From Citrobacter sp. FP75 (GTDB lineage Bacteria > Pseudomonadota > Gammaproteobacteria > Enterobacterales > Enterobacteriaceae), in NCBI RefSeq assembly GCF_018342065.1, contig NZ_JAFDOE010000007.1:65350-129349 (forward strand): a stretch of 64,000 bases of DNA, written 5' to 3'. Within the stretch, counting starts at the first letter, position 1. The number at the start of each line of letters is the position of its first letter. Shown in pieces: positions 1 to 7,531 of the stretch. A program made the translations under genes and the position numbers. A model generated the notes under the pieces. That model did no database searches and was not told where the DNA came from. It worked only from the letters and a program-made list of their open reading frames with translations.

Positions 1-1475
1 TGGAAGCCACTACACTAATTAACGCACTGGCCGATAAATATAAAAACAGTCAGTCACCACGCAATTTATCACTGATTAGCCCAACAGGACTGGGCGACCG
101 CGCCGACCGGGGTATTAGCCCGCTGGCGCAGGAAGGCCTGGTGAAATGGGCGCTGTGCGGACACTGGGGACAATCGCCACGGATCGCCGAACTCGCCGAA
201 CAAAATAAAATCGCCGCCTATAACTATCCCCAGGGGGTATTAACCCAAACATTGCGTGCATCGGCGGCCCATCAGCCGGGCATTTTGAGTGATATCGGTA
301 TTGGCACATTTATTGACCCTCGCCAACAGGGCGGCAAACTTAATGAAGTGACGACGGAAGATTTGATCAAGCTGGTGGAGATAGACAACAAGGAGTACCT
401 CTACTACAAAGCCATCGCACCAACCATCGCCTTCATTCGCGCCACCACCTGTGATAGCGAAGGCTACGCCACGTTTGAAGATGAAGTGATGTACCTTGAT
501 GCGCTGGTGATTGCCCAGGCCGTGCATAACAACGGCGGCATCGTCATGATGCAGGTGCAAAAAATGGTCAAGAAAGCCACCCTGCATCCCAAAGCGGTGC
601 GTATTCCGGGCTATCTGGTGGATATCGTGGTGGTTGACCCTGACCAGACCCAACTGTACGGCGGTGCGCCGGTGAATCGCTTTATTTCTGGCGACTTTGT
701 CCTTGATGACAGCCAGCAGACGCCCCTACCGCTCAACCAACGCAAACTGGTGGCCAGACGCGCCCTGTTCGAAATGCGTAAGGGGGCAGTCGGTAATGTG
801 GGCGTGGGTATCGCCGACGGCATTGGCCTTGTCGCACGTGAAGAAGGCTGCGCCGATGACTTTATTCTGACGGTAGAAACCGGCCCCGTGGGGGGAATTA
901 CCTCACAAGGCATTGCATTCGGTGCCAACGTTAACACCCGTGCCATTATGGATATGACCTCTCAGTTCGACTTCTACCACGGTGGCGGACTGGATGTGTG
1001 CTATTTAAGTTTTGCCGAAGTGGACAGCCACGGCAACGTCGGCGTGCATAAATTCAATGGCAAAATCATGGGCACTGGTGGATTTATCGATATTAGCGCC
1101 ACCTCGAAGAAAATTATTTTCTGCGGCACGCTCACGGCCGGTAGTCTGAAAACAGAGATCGCCGACGGTAAGTTAAATATTGTCCAGGAAGGTCGGGTGA
1201 AAAAATTCGTCAGTGAATTACCTGAAATAACCTTCAGTGGAAAAATTGCACTCGAACGCGGATTAGATGTGCGTTACATCACCGAACGTGCCGTCTTTAC
1301 TTTAAAAGAGGATGGCCTCCATTTAGTGGAAATTGCCCCTGGCGTTTCTTTGCAAGAAGATATTCTCGACAAAATGGATTTTTCCCCGGTTATTTCTCCT
1401 GAGCTAAAGCTCATGGACGAAAGATTATTTAACACTATCTCAATGGGTTTTGTCTTGCCTGACGTCGCCAATTAA
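1..1475 (+). CDS. ydiF: Acyl-CoA:acetate/3-ketoacid CoA-transferase, 5' end outside window
   Basis: Family I CoA-transferase, which moves CoA between acyl-CoA and a free carboxylic acid. The reading frame is open from base 3 with no start codon that must be used, so the N-terminus lies before the window. About 490 residues are visible, against about 531 in E. coli YdiF. The stretch reading ETGPVGG carries the glutamate that forms the glutamyl-CoA intermediate in this family. Alpha and beta domains are fused in one chain, as in YdiF. It ends 13 bases before ydiO and probably shares its transcript. Its place beside an acyl-CoA dehydrogenase, an ETF and an acyl-CoA ligase supports a role in fatty or short-chain acid use. 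The physiological substrate is not established. Confidence 0.93.
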   Translation, partial: EATTLINALADKYKNSQSPRNLSLISPTGLGDRADRGISPLAQEGLVKWALCGHWGQSPRIAELAEQNKIAAYNYPQGVLTQTLRASAAHQPGILSDIGIGTFIDPRQQGGKLNEVTTEDLIKLVEIDNKEYLYYKAIAPTIAFIRATTCDSEGYATFEDEVMYLDALVIAQAVHNNGGIVMMQVQKMVKKATLHPKAVRIPGYLVDIVVVDPDQTQLYGGAPVNRFISGDFVLDDSQQTPLPLNQRKLVARRALFEMRKGAVGNVGVGIADGIGLVAREEGCADDFILTVETGPVGGITSQGIAFGANVNTRAIMDMTSQFDFYHGGGLDVCYLSFAEVDSHGNVGVHKFNGKIMGTGGFIDISATSKKIIFCGTLTAGSLKTEIADGKLNIVQEGRVKKFVSELPEITFSGKIALERGLDVRYITERAVFTLKEDGLHLVEIAPGVSLQEDILDKMDFSPVISPELKLMDERLFNTISMGFVLPDVAN

Positions 1476-1488
1476 AAGGAGTACCCTC

Positions 1489-2640
1489 ATGGACTTTTCG
1501 TTAACTGAAGAACAAGAGCTGCTGCTTGCCAGCATTCGCGAACTGATCGCCAGCAATTTCCCGGAAGAATATTTCCGCACCTGCGATCAGACGGCCACCT
1601 ACCCGAAAGAGTTTATGCGCGCCCTTGCAGATAACGGCATTTCGATGCTGGGCGTGCCGGAAGAGTTCGGCGGTATTCCGGCTGATTATGTCACCCAGAT
1701 GCTGGCGCTGATGGAAGTATCAAAATGTGGCGCCCCGGCATTTTTGATCACTAACGGGCAGTGCATTCACAGCATGCTGCGCTTTGGTTCCGCCGAGCAG
1801 TTGCGTAAAACGGCAGAAAGTACCATGGAAACCGGCGATCCGGCGTATGCGCTGGCATTAACCGAACCGGGTGCCGGGTCTGACAACAACAGTGCCACCA
1901 CCAGCTACACCCGTAAAAACGGCAAAGTGTATCTGAACGGGCAAAAAACCTTTATTACCGGTGCGAAAGAGTACCCGTACATGCTGGTACTGGCACGCGA
2001 TCCGGAGCCTAAAGATCCGAAGAAAGCCTTTACGCTGTGGTGGGTAGACTCGAAGAAACCCGGCATTAAGGTGAATCCGTTGCACAAAATCGGCTGGCAC
2101 ATGTTAAGCACCTGCGAAGTCTATCTTGATGATGTTGAAGTGGACGAAAGCGATAGGGTCGGCGAAGAGGGTATGGGCTTCCTCAACGTGATGTACAACT
2201 TTGAAATGGAGCGGCTGATCAACGCCGCGCGCAGCACCGGCTTTGCCGAGTGCGCCTTCGAAGATGCCGCCCGTTACGCTAATCAACGTATTGCATTCGG
2301 CAAGCCAATTGGCCATAACCAGATGATCCAGGAAAAACTGGCGCTGATGGCGGTTAAAATCGAGAACATGCGCAATATGGTGTTGAAGGTCGCCTGGCAG
2401 GCCGATCAGAAACAGTCGCTGCGGACCAGCGCTGCGCTGGCAAAATTGTACTGCGCGCGTACGGCAATGGAAGTCATTGACGACTCTATTCAGATTATGG
2501 GCGGTCTGGGTTATACCGATGAAGCGCGTGTTTCTCGCTTCTGGCGCGATGTACGCTGTGAGCGTATTGGCGGCGGCACGGATGAAATCATGATCTACGT
2601 TGCGGGTCGTCAAATCCTGAAAGATTACCAGAACAAGTAA
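1489..2640 (+). CDS. ydiO: Acyl-CoA dehydrogenase YdiO
   Basis: A 383-residue FAD-dependent acyl-CoA dehydrogenase that would oxidise acyl-CoA (or work in reverse as an enoyl-CoA reductase) and exchange electrons with the ETF encoded just downstream. The chosen ATG (MDFSLTEEQELL) follows an AAAGGAG ribosome site and gives the E. coli length; an in-frame start 13 codons upstream would overlap ydiF. The usual domains are visible: helical N-terminal part, central beta domain with EPGAGSD near residue 126, and C-terminal helices with IMGGLGYTDE and GGGTDEIM. Together with YdiQRST it resembles the CaiA-FixABCX arrangement, so anaerobic reduction of enoyl-CoA is possible; the direction in the cell is inferred. 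Confidence 0.94.
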   Translation: MDFSLTEEQELLLASIRELIASNFPEEYFRTCDQTATYPKEFMRALADNGISMLGVPEEFGGIPADYVTQMLALMEVSKCGAPAFLITNGQCIHSMLRFGSAEQLRKTAESTMETGDPAYALALTEPGAGSDNNSATTSYTRKNGKVYLNGQKTFITGAKEYPYMLVLARDPEPKDPKKAFTLWWVDSKKPGIKVNPLHKIGWHMLSTCEVYLDDVEVDESDRVGEEGMGFLNVMYNFEMERLINAARSTGFAECAFEDAARYANQRIAFGKPIGHNQMIQEKLALMAVKIENMRNMVLKVAWQADQKQSLRTSAALAKLYCARTAMEVIDDSIQIMGGLGYTDEARVSRFWRDVRCERIGGGTDEIMIYVAGRQILKDYQNK

Positions 2641-2649
2641 GGGTGAATT

Positions 2650-2676
2650 GCCCGGTAAGCGTAATGCTTACCGGGC
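2650..2676. repeat. REP-like palindrome between ydiO and ydiP
   Basis: Two perfect 11-base arms (GCCCGGTAAGC and its complement) flank a 5-base loop. The form is that of an enterobacterial REP element. It lies between convergent genes, where such hairpins protect mRNA 3' ends or aid termination. No U-tract follows on either strand, so it is not a typical intrinsic terminator. Confidence 0.75.
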
Positions 2677-2692
2677 ACGCAGAAGACGGTCA

Positions 2693-3583
2693 TCAAACCT
2701 CCGGCATCAGACATTCCTGCTCAAGCAGATTGTTTTTAAACTGCTTGCGATAATCACCGGGAGAACAGCCCACATGTCGCTGAAAAAGTTTGGCAAAGTG
2801 ATCGACATTTTCATATCCCACCCGCCACGAAATGTCCGCTAATGATGATTCCGTATTGGTCAGAGAAAATTTAGCCTCCGTCATTCGCCGCTGGATAACA
2901 TAATTAATCGGTGATATTCGATACTCTTTGGTAAATTCATGGCAAATGTAACTAACGCTGGCTCGAAATTTCTTTGACAACTGCTCAAGGGTTATTTTTT
3001 CACGGAAATTGTTATTTAAATACACCAGCACATCTTTAATTAAGACGTCTTTTTTAATGTACCCCTGCTCCGAACGATACGCATTTTTGAAATTTTCATA
3101 ATACAGTACGGTTAATGCATACGCGAAAGCATCGTATGCCGCCGAGGTCAGATTATTTTTGCTCTGTGGCAGCATAATACTCAGTTCATTAAAAATACTT
3201 TTGATCACCTCCTTCCCCTGTCCGGCGCTGATCACCGGGCATGAATGCGCCTGCAGCAATTGGTTATCCTGCCAGCCGTTAAAGCGAAACCCTGCCAGTG
3301 CGCAGGTGTAGGTAGTGGCCGGTGTGCTACTGTCAGAAGCAACCGCATGCAGTCGGCCTTGCTCTATCACCACAATATCGCCAGCATGAGCGACATACAG
3401 TGACGAGTCGATAATAAATCTAGCGACACCTTTTTTGACGTAAATGAGCTCTGTTTCATTGTCATGAACATGGTGACCTGACGCCCAGTTCGGATCGTCA
3501 CTAATGACGAACCGTGCAAATTTAGGGGTTTTCCCCTGCTCAAAAAGGGGTTCCATAGCATTATCAAAACATCGTTGATACAT
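2693..3583 (-). CDS. ydiP: AraC-family transcriptional regulator YdiP
   Basis: A 296-residue regulator with an N-terminal cupin-like sensing half (HVHDNETELIYV near residue 40) and a C-terminal AraC/XylS double helix-turn-helix (LEQLSKKF, then SWRVGYENVDHFAKLF and the closing GCSPGDYRKQF). I chose the ATG at 3583 because GGAGG lies five bases before it; a GTG four codons upstream overlaps that ribosome site. It lies between ydiO and ydiQ and is transcribed away from ydiQ, so it is the obvious candidate controller of the fatty acid cluster. Its ligand is unknown. The C-terminus diverges slightly from the K-12 protein. Confidence 0.92.
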   Translation of the reverse strand: MYQRCFDNAMEPLFEQGKTPKFARFVISDDPNWASGHHVHDNETELIYVKKGVARFIIDSSLYVAHAGDIVVIEQGRLHAVASDSSTPATTYTCALAGFRFNGWQDNQLLQAHSCPVISAGQGKEVIKSIFNELSIMLPQSKNNLTSAAYDAFAYALTVLYYENFKNAYRSEQGYIKKDVLIKDVLVYLNNNFREKITLEQLSKKFRASVSYICHEFTKEYRISPINYVIQRRMTEAKFSLTNTESSLADISWRVGYENVDHFAKLFQRHVGCSPGDYRKQFKNNLLEQECLMPEV

Positions 3584-4090
3584 GACAACCTCCACCTTAA
3601 GACCGGAAATTTAAGGATAAGTAATAGCGATAAATTAAAGCGACTGAGCATGTTATACAACGTTATTTCATCGTAACGAAACAAAATTATTGGCGCCATC
3701 TGCAAGATGATACGCGTTGCTATAATGCGTATCCCACACCAATTATTTACTTTTTAAAAATGATGAAGAGGATAAATGTTATTATTTAATAATTAGTTAT
3801 TTACATAACGGAAACATAAAGAGCCAGATACGGATTAAAAACATGATGCATTTCGCAATTACCCCGCCCTGCTCTTTTTTTCTGTTTATCGTTACCGTAC
3901 ATAATGTTTACGCAATGCTTATCCGCAAAGCATTCGGCTATCACTTTTTTTTGCAAGATTGTTGGAAACGAAAACAGATTGTCCCGTCGAAAATACCCCT
4001 CGCCTGCCGCAGACTAATTTCAGTCAACTTTCCCTACTGTCGATAATGACGCGCCCCGTCATCATCTGAACATGACTCACCGGAGATGCC
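3584..4090. other. ydiP-ydiQ intergenic control region
   Basis: About 500 bases without a supported gene. It separates divergent ydiP and ydiQ and is AT-rich in the middle. It holds a strong extended -10 promoter within an inverted repeat at 3709-3733. A 67-codon open frame at 3843-4046 has no ribosome site and no recognisable similarity, so it is not called a gene. A long 5' leader for ydiQ is likely if the 3721 promoter is the main one. Confidence 0.6.
3709..3733 (+). promoter_or_regulatory. Extended -10 promoter inside a 7-bp inverted repeat
   Basis: GATACGC at 3709-3715 and GCGTATC at 3727-3733 are exact complements with an 11-base spacer. Within the spacer and right arm lies TTGCTATAAT, giving a perfect -10 hexamer at 3721-3726 with the TG of an extended -10 element. 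Transcription would run rightward toward ydiQ from about 3733. The overlap of repeat and -10 suggests a repressor operator, but the protein that might bind is unknown. Confidence 0.5.
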
Positions 4091-4855
4091 ATGAAAATAG
4101 TCACCTGCTTTAAGTTGGTTCCTGAAGAACAGGACGTTGTTGTTACCCCGGAGCGCTCACTTAACTTTGACAGAGCCGAAGCCAAGATCAGTCAATTTGA
4201 CCTGAATGCCATCGAAGCCGCCGCGCAACTGGCGGCAGAAGGTGATGAGATTGTCGCCTTAACGGTTGGCGGCTCGCTGTTACAAAACTCAAAAGTGCGT
4301 AAAGACGTGCTGTCCCGCGGCCCAAATAGCCTGTTTATGGTACAGGATGCGCAGCTGGAACACTCACTGCCCAAAGACACGGCCCAGGCGCTGGCCTGCG
4401 CCGCAGCGAAAATTGAATTTGACCTGATGTTATTCGGTGAAGGGTCAGGCGATATCTATGCGCAGCAGGTGGGTTTACTGGTAGGCGAACTCCTGCAGCT
4501 CCCCGTCGTCAACGCGGTGAGCAAGATTCAACGCCGCGGCGAACGCATTCTGGTCGAGCGTGCACTTGAGGACGAAATCGAAGTGCTTGATCTCCCGCTC
4601 CCCGCCGTGCTTTGCGTCACGTCTGATATCAACACGCCGCGCATTCCGTCAATGAAAGCCATTCTTGGGGCCGGGAAAAAAACCGTTACTTCCTGGCAGG
4701 GCAGCGATATTGGCTGGACGCCAGTGCCACCGTTAGCGGAACTGGTGGCAATAACGGTTCCGCCACAAACCGAGCGTAAACGCATCATTCTGGAAAATGA
4801 CTCAGCAGAAGCGATCGCTGAACTGGCCGACCATCTGAAAAAAGCGCTGAACTAA
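4091..4855 (+). CDS. ydiQ: Electron transfer flavoprotein, beta (FixA-like) subunit YdiQ
   Basis: A 254-residue ETF beta/FixA subunit. It opens MKIVTCFKLVPEEQDV, the usual beginning of the adenine-nucleotide-binding-fold ETF domain, and contains the family pattern DLNAIEAAAQLA around residue 37. With YdiR it would form the soluble flavin dimer that passes electrons between acyl-CoA dehydrogenase YdiO and the membrane-side oxidoreductase YdiS/YdiT. It is first in a tight run ydiQ-ydiR-ydiS-ydiT-fadK. Length and start match the E. coli protein. In vivo partners are inferred from gene order and from the FixABCX family. Confidence 0.94.
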   Translation: MKIVTCFKLVPEEQDVVVTPERSLNFDRAEAKISQFDLNAIEAAAQLAAEGDEIVALTVGGSLLQNSKVRKDVLSRGPNSLFMVQDAQLEHSLPKDTAQALACAAAKIEFDLMLFGEGSGDIYAQQVGLLVGELLQLPVVNAVSKIQRRGERILVERALEDEIEVLDLPLPAVLCVTSDINTPRIPSMKAILGAGKKTVTSWQGSDIGWTPVPPLAELVAITVPPQTERKRIILENDSAEAIAELADHLKKALN

Positions 4856-4876
4856 GCCCAACGGAGAGAAATCATC

Positions 4877-5812
4877 ATGAGTAAGTTAGCCAACGTCTGG
4901 GTATTTAGCGATAACGCAGAACGCTATGCAGAATTAATGACCGGCGCGCGCCTGTGGGGTGAGCAGGTCCATATCATTGTGCAGGATAGCGAACAGGCAA
5001 GCCAGGTTCTGCCGCTGGGTGCCGATAGCGTCATCGTACTTGAGCAATTTTCCGGGCTACAGCGTATTGAAAATTACGCTGAGACCTTCGCAGCCCTGAT
5101 GCAACAACACGTCGGTTTGCTGCTGATGCCCGCCACCAAGCGCGCGAAATCCCTTGGCGCGCGGTTAAGCATCCAGCTCAATGCGGCGATGGTGAACGAT
5201 GCAACGTCAGTGAACCTTGATTCTGGCGCGCTGTTTGCCGAACACCGCATGTATGGCGGGCTGGCATTCGGTAAAGAAAAGCTCAATAGCGCTCTGGCGA
5301 TTATTACGCTTGCCACCGGCGGCCTGGAACCGGTCGAGGCCAATCCAGCGCACACCTGCCCGGTGACCTCCGCGCCCTACATCGCCCCACGCCATGAAAT
5401 TATGTGTCAGGAACGTCGCGCCAAATCGCTGAGCAGCGTGGATCTCAGCAAAGCCAGGCGCGTGGTGGGCGTAGGCCGTGGCCTGGTGGCGCAAGACGAT
5501 CTGGAAATGGTGCATAAACTGGCTGCGGTGCTGGACGCTGAGGTGGGTTGCTCACGACCGATTGCCGAAGGCGAAAACTGGATGGAGCGCGAGCGCTACA
5601 TCGGCGTTTCCGGCGTGCTGCTAAAGTCTGATCTGTACCTGACGCTGGGTATCTCAGGACAAATTCAGCATATGGTCGGCGGAAACGGGGCGAAGACCAT
5701 CGTCGCCATCAATAAAGATAAAAAAGCCCCTATTTTTAATTATGCCGATTACGGTCTGGTGGGCGATATGTACAAGGTTGTGCCGGCCCTTATCGAACAG
5801 TTAAGCCGCTAA
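4877..5812 (+). CDS. ydiR: Electron transfer flavoprotein, alpha (FixB-like) subunit YdiR
   Basis: A 311-residue ETF alpha/FixB subunit. The N-terminal half has the ETF alpha/beta fold. The C-terminal FAD domain contains VVGVGRG near residue 197 and the flavin-binding segment around YIGVSG, LGISGQIQHMVG and ATIVAINKDKKAPIF-type residues (sequence reads KTIVAINKDKKAPIF). It starts 21 bases after ydiQ behind a GGAGAG ribosome site. It pairs with YdiQ and supplies FAD to the dimer. Nothing is truncated or unusual. Confidence 0.94.
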   Translation: MSKLANVWVFSDNAERYAELMTGARLWGEQVHIIVQDSEQASQVLPLGADSVIVLEQFSGLQRIENYAETFAALMQQHVGLLLMPATKRAKSLGARLSIQLNAAMVNDATSVNLDSGALFAEHRMYGGLAFGKEKLNSALAIITLATGGLEPVEANPAHTCPVTSAPYIAPRHEIMCQERRAKSLSSVDLSKARRVVGVGRGLVAQDDLEMVHKLAAVLDAEVGCSRPIAEGENWMERERYIGVSGVLLKSDLYLTLGISGQIQHMVGGNGAKTIVAINKDKKAPIFNYADYGLVGDMYKVVPALIEQLSR

Positions 5813-5870
5813 TCCCCCCTCATTTAACCCACAACTCCCGCTGCCCTCGCGGCGGGAAGGGAGCATAAGC

Positions 5871-7160
5871 ATGTCAGATGAAAAATTTGATGCCATTGTG
5901 GTCGGTGCTGGCGTGGCGGGAGCGGTAGCAGGCTACGTGATGGCTAAGGCCGGACTGGACGTACTGGTCATTGAGCGCGGAAACAGCGCGGGCAGTAAAA
6001 ACATGACCGGCGGTCGACTCTACGCCCACAGTCTTGAGCGCATCATGCCAGGATTCGCGCAGGAAGCGCCCATCGAGCGCAAAGTGACGCGTGAAAAGAT
6101 CTCATTCCTTACTGAGGAAAGCGCCGTCACCCTCGACTTCCATCGTGAAAAAGAGGATGTTCCGGCGCAGGACTCCTGGACGGTTTTACGCAGCCGTTTT
6201 GACCCGTGGCTAATGGAGAAAGCCGAACAGGCTGGCGCGCAGTTTATTCCGGGCGTTCGCGTCGATGCCTTAATCCGCGAGGGCAATAAAGTGACGGGCG
6301 TTCAGGCCGGTGACGATATTCTGGAAGCCAATATCGTCATCCTTGCCGACGGCGTTAATTCCATGCTGGGCCGCTCGCTCAGCATGGTACCCCCCTCCTC
6401 AGCACACCACTATGCCGTCGGCGTTAAAGAGCTGATTGGCTTGCCGCCCGCCGTTATTGCGGATCGCTTCACTCTTTCGGGCAATGACGGCGCGGCCTGG
6501 CTGTTTGCCGGTTCCCCTTCGAACGGATTGATGGGCGGTGGCTTCCTGTACACCAACCGGGACTCTATTTCTTTGGGGCTGGTCTGTGGTCTGGGCGACA
6601 TCGCCCACGCGACGAAGAGCATTCCGCAAATGCTGGAAGACTTTAAGCAACATCCCACTATTCGTCCGCTGATTGCCGGGGGCGAGTTGCTGGAATATTC
6701 GGCGCACATGGTGCCGGAAGGTGGCCTGGCAATGGTGCCTAAGCTGGTCGATGACGGCGTGATGATCGTCGGCGATGCCGCGGGTTTCTGCCTGAACCTG
6801 GGTTATACGATTCGCGGCATGGATCTGGCTATTGCCTCCGCTGAGGCGGCGGCGAAAGCAGCTATCGCCGCGAAAGAACGCCAGGACTTCTCCGCCAACA
6901 GCTTGATGGAGTACAAACGCGCCCTCGAGCAAGGTTGCGTCATGCACGATTTACAGCATTTTCGCAAGATCCCGGCGCTGATGGAAAACCCACGCCTGTT
7001 CACCCAGTACCCACGCATGGTGGCGGATATCATGAGCGAGATGTTCACCGTTGACGGACATCCGACGCCACCGATGCGCAAAAGGATCATGCCCCATATA
7101 AAACGTATTGGGTTAATGAACGTACTGAAAGACGGTATTAAGGGAGCAACCGCGCTATGA
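5871..7160 (+). CDS. ydiS: FAD-dependent oxidoreductase YdiS (FixC / ETF-quinone oxidoreductase type)
   Basis: A 429-residue flavoprotein of the FixC/ETF-QO family. Residues 7-30 form the Rossmann dinucleotide-binding motif (VVGAGVAGAVAGYVMAKAG), ending in the acidic residue of VIERG. A second FAD motif, VGDAAGFCLNLGYTIRGMD, lies near residue 300. With the ferredoxin-like YdiT it should move electrons between the YdiQR flavoprotein and the quinone pool or a low-potential acceptor. The stop codon overlaps the ydiT start in an ATGA, so the two are translationally coupled. The ribosome site GGGAAGGGAG supports the start. Confidence 0.93.
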   Translation: MSDEKFDAIVVGAGVAGAVAGYVMAKAGLDVLVIERGNSAGSKNMTGGRLYAHSLERIMPGFAQEAPIERKVTREKISFLTEESAVTLDFHREKEDVPAQDSWTVLRSRFDPWLMEKAEQAGAQFIPGVRVDALIREGNKVTGVQAGDDILEANIVILADGVNSMLGRSLSMVPPSSAHHYAVGVKELIGLPPAVIADRFTLSGNDGAAWLFAGSPSNGLMGGGFLYTNRDSISLGLVCGLGDIAHATKSIPQMLEDFKQHPTIRPLIAGGELLEYSAHMVPEGGLAMVPKLVDDGVMIVGDAAGFCLNLGYTIRGMDLAIASAEAAAKAAIAAKERQDFSANSLMEYKRALEQGCVMHDLQHFRKIPALMENPRLFTQYPRMVADIMSEMFTVDGHPTPPMRKRIMPHIKRIGLMNVLKDGIKGATAL

Positions 7161-7450
7161 GCCAGGACAACACCGTGAACGTCGACGTTAAGCTGGGCGT
7201 CAATAAATTCAACGTCGATGAAGGGCATCCACACATTATTCTGGCGACCCATCCGGATCGGAATGAGTTTCGCAAGCTGCTCAATGCCTGCCCCGCCGGG
7301 TTGTACAAGCAGGACGATGACGGAAATATTCATTTTGATTCTGCCGGATGCCTGGAATGCGGGACCTGCCGGGTGCTGTGCGGCGAAACAATCCTTGAAC
7401 AGTGGGCGTACCCGGTCGGCACGTTTGGCGTCGATTTTCGTTATGGATAA
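7157..7450 (+). CDS. ydiT: Ferredoxin-like protein YdiT (FixX type)
   Basis: A 97-residue ferredoxin-like protein. A CPAG cysteine near residue 46 and the cluster CLECGTCRVLC near residues 65-75 provide four or more cysteines for an iron-sulfur centre as in FixX. It would be the electron-carrying partner of YdiS, matching the C-terminal ferredoxin domain of eukaryotic ETF-QO. The four-base ATGA overlap with ydiS indicates coupled expression. The gene is the K-12 length and intact. Confidence 0.93.
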   Translation: MSQDNTVNVDVKLGVNKFNVDEGHPHIILATHPDRNEFRKLLNACPAGLYKQDDDGNIHFDSAGCLECGTCRVLCGETILEQWAYPVGTFGVDFRYG

Positions 7451-7468
7451 CGGATAGTGCATGTTGCA

Positions 7469-7498
7469 GGCCGGATAAGGCTCAGTTGCCATCCGCCA
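7469..7498. repeat. Degenerate REP-like hairpin between ydiT and fadK
   Basis: Imperfect arms GGCCGGATAAGGC and GCCATCCGCC face each other in the 81-base gap between ydiT and fadK. The sequence resembles one decayed REP unit. Being inside the presumed operon it may lower expression of the last gene relative to ydiQRST; that effect is inferred. Confidence 0.45.
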
Positions 7499-7531
7499 GG
7501 ACGTATGCCGTAATAATCCAGGGACAAACCA

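Noticed and set aside
240..653. 137-codon minus-strand frame inside ydiF
   Set aside because: His-rich shadow of a strongly coding plus-strand gene.
3843..4046. 67-codon open frame in the ydiP-ydiQ gap
   Set aside because: No ribosome site, unusual composition rich in Phe, Cys and Arg, and no recognisable similarity. Probably chance in a long gap.
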